In this document: positions 23,786-27,329 of the stretch, piece after piece
Numbering within the stretch: the stretch's first letter is position 1
Layout of the letters: each line of letters opens with the position of its first letter
DNA from: an uncultured Sutterella sp.
GTDB taxonomy: Bacteria; Pseudomonadota; Gammaproteobacteria; Burkholderiales; Burkholderiaceae_F
Assembly: GCA_900542195.1 (NCBI GenBank)
Contig: UQNA01000037.1
Location: forward strand, 1 to 27,329
Reading direction: 5' to 3'
Length of the DNA stretch: 27,329 nucleotides
Made by a program: the position numbers and the translations under genes
The notes under the pieces: model-generated
Databases searched by the model: none
The model's input: the letters and a program-made list of their open reading frames with translations, nothing else
Told to the model about the DNA's origin: nothing

Positions 23786-24886
23786 ATGAGCATTTATATC
23801 GGGATGATGTCGGGCACCAGTCTGGACGGAGTGGATGCCGTAGCCGTACGGTTCGAATCGAACACGGGGCTTGAAGTTCTCGGTTCTAAGTCAATGAACC
23901 TCTCGGAGGAGCTGCGCGCGCTTTTGCTGTCACTTTGCTTTTCCGGTCCGGATGAAATTAATCGCAGCCAAATTGCCGGCAATCAGTTGGCACAAATCTA
24001 CGCCGAGACTTGTCATGCTCTTCTGAAAGATTTGGGATTATCTGCGTCTCATATCACAGCGATTGGGGCTCATGGACAGACCGTCCGCCATAACCCGCAA
24101 AACGGAGCTACAACTCAGCTCATCAATGGTGCTTTGCTGGCGGAACTAACGCAAATTGACACGATTATCGATTTTCGAAATCGGGATATTGCAGCGGGAG
24201 GGCAGGGCGCTCCTCTTGTCCCGGCTTTTCATGCATCTGTTTTTGCCTCTGATGAGCCTCGGACAGTTGTAAATTTCGGAGGTATTGCCAACGTTACTTT
24301 CTTGGGAAGGAGAGGGGAAGCAGACAAAACTTTCGGTTTTGACTGCGGACCGGCCAATATCTTATTGGATGCTTGGGTTAAGGAGAATTTGGGCCTTACT
24401 TATGACAAAGATGCTCAATGGGCTAGAACCGGAGTATTAGATAAAGATTGGCTCAGCTATCTTTACAGTTCGGAGCCTTACTTCAGCCAATCCTGTCCGA
24501 AAAGTACGGGCCGAGAGTTGTTTAATTCCGAATGGCTCAATAAGCATCTTCCAACCCGAATGAAACCGGAAGACGTGCAGCACACTTTAACTGCTCTGTC
24601 GGCGTTAGCGGTGGCAAAAGACATCGAAAAATATCAGCCGGAGACTAAGGAAGTTTTTACCTGCGGAGGAGGCGCCAGAAATCCGCTCTTGATGGAATAC
24701 TTGCAAAAGTATCTGCCGGGTAAAATCGTACAGCCAACGGATATTCTTGGACTTAGTACACAAGATGTTGAAGGTGCGGCATTTGCATGGCTGGCAAAGC
24801 AATTTGTGGAAAGATTGCCCGGGAACTTGCCGTCTGTTACGGGAGCAAAAGGACCGAGAATCCTGGGAGCTCTTTATCCGCACTAG
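23786..24886 (+). CDS. anmK: Anhydro-N-acetylmuramic acid kinase
   Basis: AnmK, 366 residues, cleaves and phosphorylates 1,6-anhydro-MurNAc to MurNAc-6-phosphate, the entry step for recycling wall sugars. The ASKHA-fold motifs are clear: N-terminal IGMMSGTSLDGVDAVAV, GAHGQTVRH, DFRNRDIAAGGQGAPLVPAFH with the catalytic Asp, NFGGIANVTFL, DCGPANILLD and FTCGGGARNPLLM. Length fits the family. The ATG at 23786 has GGAGG 11 bases upstream, inside a terminator hairpin. It follows the M23 endopeptidase by 44 bases. Downstream, erpA converges. No murQ or other recycling gene is in the window. Confidence 0.96.
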   Translation: MSIYIGMMSGTSLDGVDAVAVRFESNTGLEVLGSKSMNLSEELRALLLSLCFSGPDEINRSQIAGNQLAQIYAETCHALLKDLGLSASHITAIGAHGQTVRHNPQNGATTQLINGALLAELTQIDTIIDFRNRDIAAGGQGAPLVPAFHASVFASDEPRTVVNFGGIANVTFLGRRGEADKTFGFDCGPANILLDAWVKENLGLTYDKDAQWARTGVLDKDWLSYLYSSEPYFSQSCPKSTGRELFNSEWLNKHLPTRMKPEDVQHTLTALSALAVAKDIEKYQPETKEVFTCGGGARNPLLMEYLQKYLPGKIVQPTDILGLSTQDVEGAAFAWLAKQFVERLPGNLPSVTGAKGPRILGALYPH

Positions 24887-24904
24887 AGAGAGCCGGAGAA
24901 GCAA

Positions 24905-24939
24905 AGAAAAATCCCGTCCAACGAGTATTGAACGGGATT
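24905..24939 (-). terminator. Terminator of erpA
   Basis: AATCCCGT (24910-24917) and ACGGGATT (24932-24939) form an 8-bp stem. On the minus strand a T5 tail follows. There is no T tract on the plus strand, so anmK is not clearly terminated here. Confidence 0.78.
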
Positions 24940-24959
24940 GAAGTGAATTCTGAACTCTA

Positions 24960-25331
24960 CTATACGGAGAAGCTGGAGCCGCAGCTGCAAGTTGTGGTGG
25001 CATTCGGGTTCTTGATAACGAACTGAGCACCTTCCAAGTCTTCCTTGTAGTCGATTTCAGCGCCGACAAGATACTGATAGCTCATAGAGTCGATGAGCAA
25101 TGTAACGCCGTTCTTTACCATTGTGGCATCGTCTTCGTTGATTTCTTCATCGAATGTGAAGCCATATTGGAAACCGGAGCATCCGCCGCCTTGGACGAAA
25201 ACTCTTAATTTCAAATCAGGGTTCCCTTCTTCTTCAATCAATTCTTTAACTTTGAGGCTGGCAGCATCAGTAAAAATGATTGGATCCGGAAGCTTGATTT
25301 CTTCAGCGTTTGTTTGAGTATTATCTGCCAT
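24960..25331 (-). CDS. erpA: A-type iron-sulfur carrier ErpA
   Basis: ErpA, 123 residues, is a HesB/IscA-family carrier that hands Fe-S clusters to apo-proteins such as those of isoprenoid synthesis and respiration. The three conserved cysteines are Cys51 (GGGCSGFQYGF) and Cys115/Cys117 (CSCGSSFSV). The acidic N-terminal extension of about 15 residues is typical of ErpA rather than IscA. It is monocistronic, with AAGGA upstream and its own terminator. A minus-strand TATAAT at 25368-25373 is the likely -10, and the ErpA family is often under IscR control. I see no clear IscR box. Confidence 0.93.
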   Translation of the reverse strand: MADNTQTNAEEIKLPDPIIFTDAASLKVKELIEEEGNPDLKLRVFVQGGGCSGFQYGFTFDEEINEDDATMVKNGVTLLIDSMSYQYLVGAEIDYKEDLEGAQFVIKNPNATTTCSCGSSFSV

Positions 25332-25367
25332 TTCTTTTATTCCTTAAAAGATAATTAGTTGTTGATA

Positions 25368-25373
25368 ATTATA
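25368..25373 (-). promoter_or_regulatory. Putative erpA -10 box
   Basis: TATAAT on the minus strand lies about 37 bases before erpA. TTGACG occurs only 7 bases upstream of it, too close to be its -35. GATAATTA is repeated directly across this site. Confidence 0.35.
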
Positions 25374-25472
25374 TGGAAGTCGTCAAGGTAAAAAAGAAAG
25401 AATATTCAAAAAATAACAATCTTTTCTCGGAATTCTGTACATAACTCTTGGAAGAAGCTGAGATTGTCCCAT

Positions 25473-25494
25473 GTCACCACTATAATTTGGTGAC
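25473..25494 (+). promoter_or_regulatory. glyA -10 box inside a perfect dyad
   Basis: GTCACCA (25473-25479) and TGGTGAC (25488-25494) are perfect 7-base arms around TATAAT (25481-25486). The -35 region (CTGAGA at 17 bases) is poor. A dimeric regulator bound here would cover the -10 and should block glyA transcription. If transcription starts further upstream, it would instead be a leader hairpin. Confidence 0.55.
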
Positions 25495-25521
25495 TATCTT
25501 TAACAATTCCGGAGGGTAACC

Positions 25522-26787
25522 GTGTTTAGTAAGGACAACACCATCGAAAAGACTGATCCAGAAGTATGGGCAAGCATCCAAAGAGAAAGCCAGCGACAGG
25601 AAGAACAGATTGAACTGATCGCATCCGAAAACTACACATCCCCTGCCGTTCTTCAGGCACAGGGCAGTATTCTGACAAATAAGTATGCTGAGGGCTACCC
25701 CGGAAAAAGATATTACGGCGGTTGTGAATACGTTGACGAAGTTGAAACACTGGCTAAAGAACGCGCTAAGAAGCTTTTCTGCGAACCATGCGGCGTTGAA
25801 ATGGCTGTGAATGTACAGCCTCACTCCGGTGCACAGGCCAATATGGGAGTGTTTTTTGCATTGCTTAATCCCGGCGACACCGTCATGGGAATGTCCTTGG
25901 CAGAAGGCGGTCACCTTTCCCACGGCATGAAACTTAACATGTCCGGCAAGTGGTTCAACGTCGTCAGTTATGGTCTGAATGAAAAAGAAGCTATTGACTA
26001 CGACGCTTTGGAAAAGCTGGCTCTCGAACATAAGCCGAAACTCATCATTGCCGGTGCCTCCGCTTATTCATTGCATATCGACTTCAAGCGCTTTGCAGAA
26101 ATTGCTAAGAAAGTTGGCGCTTATTTCATGGTTGATATGGCCCACTACGCCGGCTTGATTGCAGCGGGTGTTTACCCTTCTCCTTTCCCTTACGCCGATA
26201 TCGTCACAACTACTACTCACAAGACATTGAGAGGACCGAGAGGCGGCATGATTTTCTGCAAGCCGGAATTGGAAAAACAAATTAATACCGCTATGTTCCC
26301 GGGTATTCAGGGCGGTCCGTTAATGCACGTCATTGCCGGTAAGGCAATCGCCTTGCATGAAGCATTGCAGCCTGAATACAAAGAGTATCAAAAGCAGGTT
26401 ATCAAAAATGCAGCTGTCTTCGCTGATGAATTGCAGAAGAGAGGCCTGCGTATTGTTTCCGGCGGAACTCAAAGCCATGTTATGTTGGTTGACCTCCGTT
26501 CAAAGAATATTACCGGTAAAGAAGCCGAAACCGTTCTTCACGATGTCGGTATTACCGTCAATAAGAACTCCATTCCTAATGATCCGCAAAAACCATTTGT
26601 CACGAGCGGCATCAGAATCGGTTCCCCTGCTATGACAACAAGAGGCATGAAGGAAGAAGAAGCACGTGAAATTGCTTCCTTAATTGCCGACGTTTTAGAT
26701 GCTCCTCACGATGAGGCGGTACTGAAGAACGTTAAAGAAAGAGTGCAGAGCCTTGTTGCTCGCTTCCCGGTCTACAGAGAACCATAA
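25522..26787 (+). CDS. glyA: Serine hydroxymethyltransferase
   Basis: GlyA, 421 residues, is a PLP enzyme interconverting serine plus tetrahydrofolate with glycine plus 5,10-methylene-THF, the main source of one-carbon units. Visible features are IELIASENYTS, GYPGKRYYGGCEYVDEVE, HSGAQAN, the PLP aspartate in VDMAHYAGLIAAGV and the PLP lysine Lys234 in TTTTHKTLRGPRGG. The start is GTG 25522 behind a strong GGAGGG at close spacing; the family N-terminus begins here. nrdR follows after 14 bases, an order conserved in many betaproteobacteria that joins one-carbon and deoxynucleotide control. Confidence 0.97.
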   Translation: MFSKDNTIEKTDPEVWASIQRESQRQEEQIELIASENYTSPAVLQAQGSILTNKYAEGYPGKRYYGGCEYVDEVETLAKERAKKLFCEPCGVEMAVNVQPHSGAQANMGVFFALLNPGDTVMGMSLAEGGHLSHGMKLNMSGKWFNVVSYGLNEKEAIDYDALEKLALEHKPKLIIAGASAYSLHIDFKRFAEIAKKVGAYFMVDMAHYAGLIAAGVYPSPFPYADIVTTTTHKTLRGPRGGMIFCKPELEKQINTAMFPGIQGGPLMHVIAGKAIALHEALQPEYKEYQKQVIKNAAVFADELQKRGLRIVSGGTQSHVMLVDLRSKNITGKEAETVLHDVGITVNKNSIPNDPQKPFVTSGIRIGSPAMTTRGMKEEEAREIASLIADVLDAPHDEAVLKNVKERVQSLVARFPVYREP

Positions 26788-26801
26788 AAGTTGAGATAGT
26801 G

Positions 26802-27293
26802 ATGAATTGTCCATACTGCGGGTACGAGGATACTCAGGTGATTGATTCCCGAACTAGCGATGAGGGAACAACCGTTAGAAGACGACGTAAGTGTCCTAAA
26901 TGTGACAGCAGATTTACGACCTACGAGAAGGTTGCTTTGTGCATTCCCGTCTTAATTAAAAAAGACGGCTTGACTAGAGTTCCTTACAGCCAGGAAAAGT
27001 TGAGAAATTCAATGCAATTGGCTTTAAGGAAAAGACCGGTTAAAGCAGACCTTCTAGAAGAGGCGATTGATAGGATCGAGAGGAACCTGAAGCTGAGAAA
27101 AGAGAAGGAAATTTCGACCAAGGAAGTCGGAAAGTTGGTGATGAGCGAGTTAAGAAAACTCGACTCGGTCGCTTATCTTCGCTTTGCTTCAGTCTATTTC
27201 AATTACTCCAAGCCCGAGGACTTCACTGAGGCTTTGAAAAAACTCGGGGATGTTCTCGAAAGGGAGAAGAGCAAGTCAACCACCCCGGGCTAA
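26802..27293 (+). CDS. nrdR: Transcriptional repressor NrdR
   Basis: NrdR, 163 residues, senses ATP/dATP and represses ribonucleotide reductase genes by binding NrdR boxes. The N-terminal zinc ribbon has Cys3, Cys6, Cys31 and Cys34 (MNCPYCGYEDTQVIDSR, KCPKCDSRFTTYE), followed by an ATP-cone (VPVLIKKDG-like stretch to about residue 140, with YFNYSKPEDF). ATG 26802 is preferred to GTG 26799, as the family starts M-x-CP. It is probably cotranscribed with glyA. The last residues (SKSTTPG) and the stop codon lie within a nested hairpin, so the natural C-terminus may have been altered by something inserted at the right edge. Confidence 0.96.
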   Translation: MNCPYCGYEDTQVIDSRTSDEGTTVRRRRKCPKCDSRFTTYEKVALCIPVLIKKDGLTRVPYSQEKLRNSMQLALRKRPVKADLLEEAIDRIERNLKLRKEKEISTKEVGKLVMSELRKLDSVAYLRFASVYFNYSKPEDFTEALKKLGDVLEREKSKSTTPG

Positions 27294-27323
27294 AAGCCCG
27301 AGGCTTGCAAAAGTCTGGTTGAC
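27275..27323. repeat. Nested inverted repeat at the window edge, possible insertion-element end
   Basis: Outer arms GTCAACCA (27275-27282) and TGGTTGAC (27316-27323) are perfect. Inside, CGGGCT (27286-27291) and AGCCCG (27295-27300) form a hairpin with an AAA loop. There is no T tract, so it is not a standard terminator. Such GGGCTAAA-type subterminal hairpins are seen at IS200/IS605-family ends, but no transposase is inside the window, so the identity is a guess. Confidence 0.4.
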
Positions 27324-27329
27324 CAGCTT

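Noticed and set aside
25332..25521. Glycine riboswitch before glyA
   Set aside because: The leader after the likely promoter is under 40 bases, far too short for an aptamer, and the conserved cores are not seen.
1..27329. CRISPR array, prophage, toxin-antitoxin or defence island
   Set aside because: No regularly spaced repeats, integrase, phage structural gene or known defence protein appears; nearly every gene is a recognised housekeeping family.

Overview
The window reads as a housekeeping stretch of chromosome from a Gram-negative betaproteobacterium of the order Burkholderiales. A host-associated Sutterella/Parasutterella-like lineage is my best guess. This rests on gene order (recA-recX-sucC-sucD-terC; tyrS, M23 peptidase, anmK, erpA; glyA-nrdR), on the moderately AT-rich composition and on gene content (quinol-type NO reductase, flavodoxin-type HemG). 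The genus is inference; no rRNA gene is present to confirm it.

Region 1 (1-6180): two minus-strand tRNA-Lys genes with a clear promoter and terminator, one with an acceptor stem that does not pair. Then recA and recX (overlapping), sucC and sucD (succinyl-CoA ligase), a TerC-family membrane protein, a bidirectional terminator and, on the minus strand, mnmA (tRNA 2-thiouridylase).

Region 2 (6181-11530): a LysR-type regulator and a stand-alone MCE (MlaD-like) lipid-transport protein on the minus strand, separated by an orphan plus-strand terminator. On the plus strand follow a diverged nitronate-monooxygenase-like protein overlapping pncA (nicotinamidase), and then an M20 metallopeptidase.

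Region 3 (11530-16060): minus-strand norZ (quinol-dependent nitric oxide reductase) preceded by a 77-residue protein of unknown function. Divergent from these is a two-gene membrane unit resembling yjiH/yjiG (nucleoside-recognition/Gate domain). A paired terminator separates it from a minus-strand infA.

Region 4 (16280-22230): hemG, fadD and argC, each closed by its own terminator. On the minus strand, tyrS-dtd-PEBP forms a compact operon in which tyrosyl-tRNA charging and D-aminoacyl-tRNA proofreading are encoded side by side.

Region 5 (22230-27329): an M23 peptidoglycan endopeptidase and anmK (anhydro-MurNAc kinase), a cell-wall turnover and recycling pair; a minus-strand erpA (Fe-S carrier); then glyA and nrdR. 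The right edge carries a nested hairpin that resembles the end of an IS200/IS605-type element.

I see no CRISPR array, prophage, toxin-antitoxin or defence locus, and no whole new system. The points worth a second look are small: the mismatched tRNA-Lys, dyads at the recA and glyA promoters, an orphan terminator, the anmK Shine-Dalgarno sequence inside a terminator hairpin, the unknown small gene before norZ, the diverged NMO-like protein and the hairpin at the right edge.
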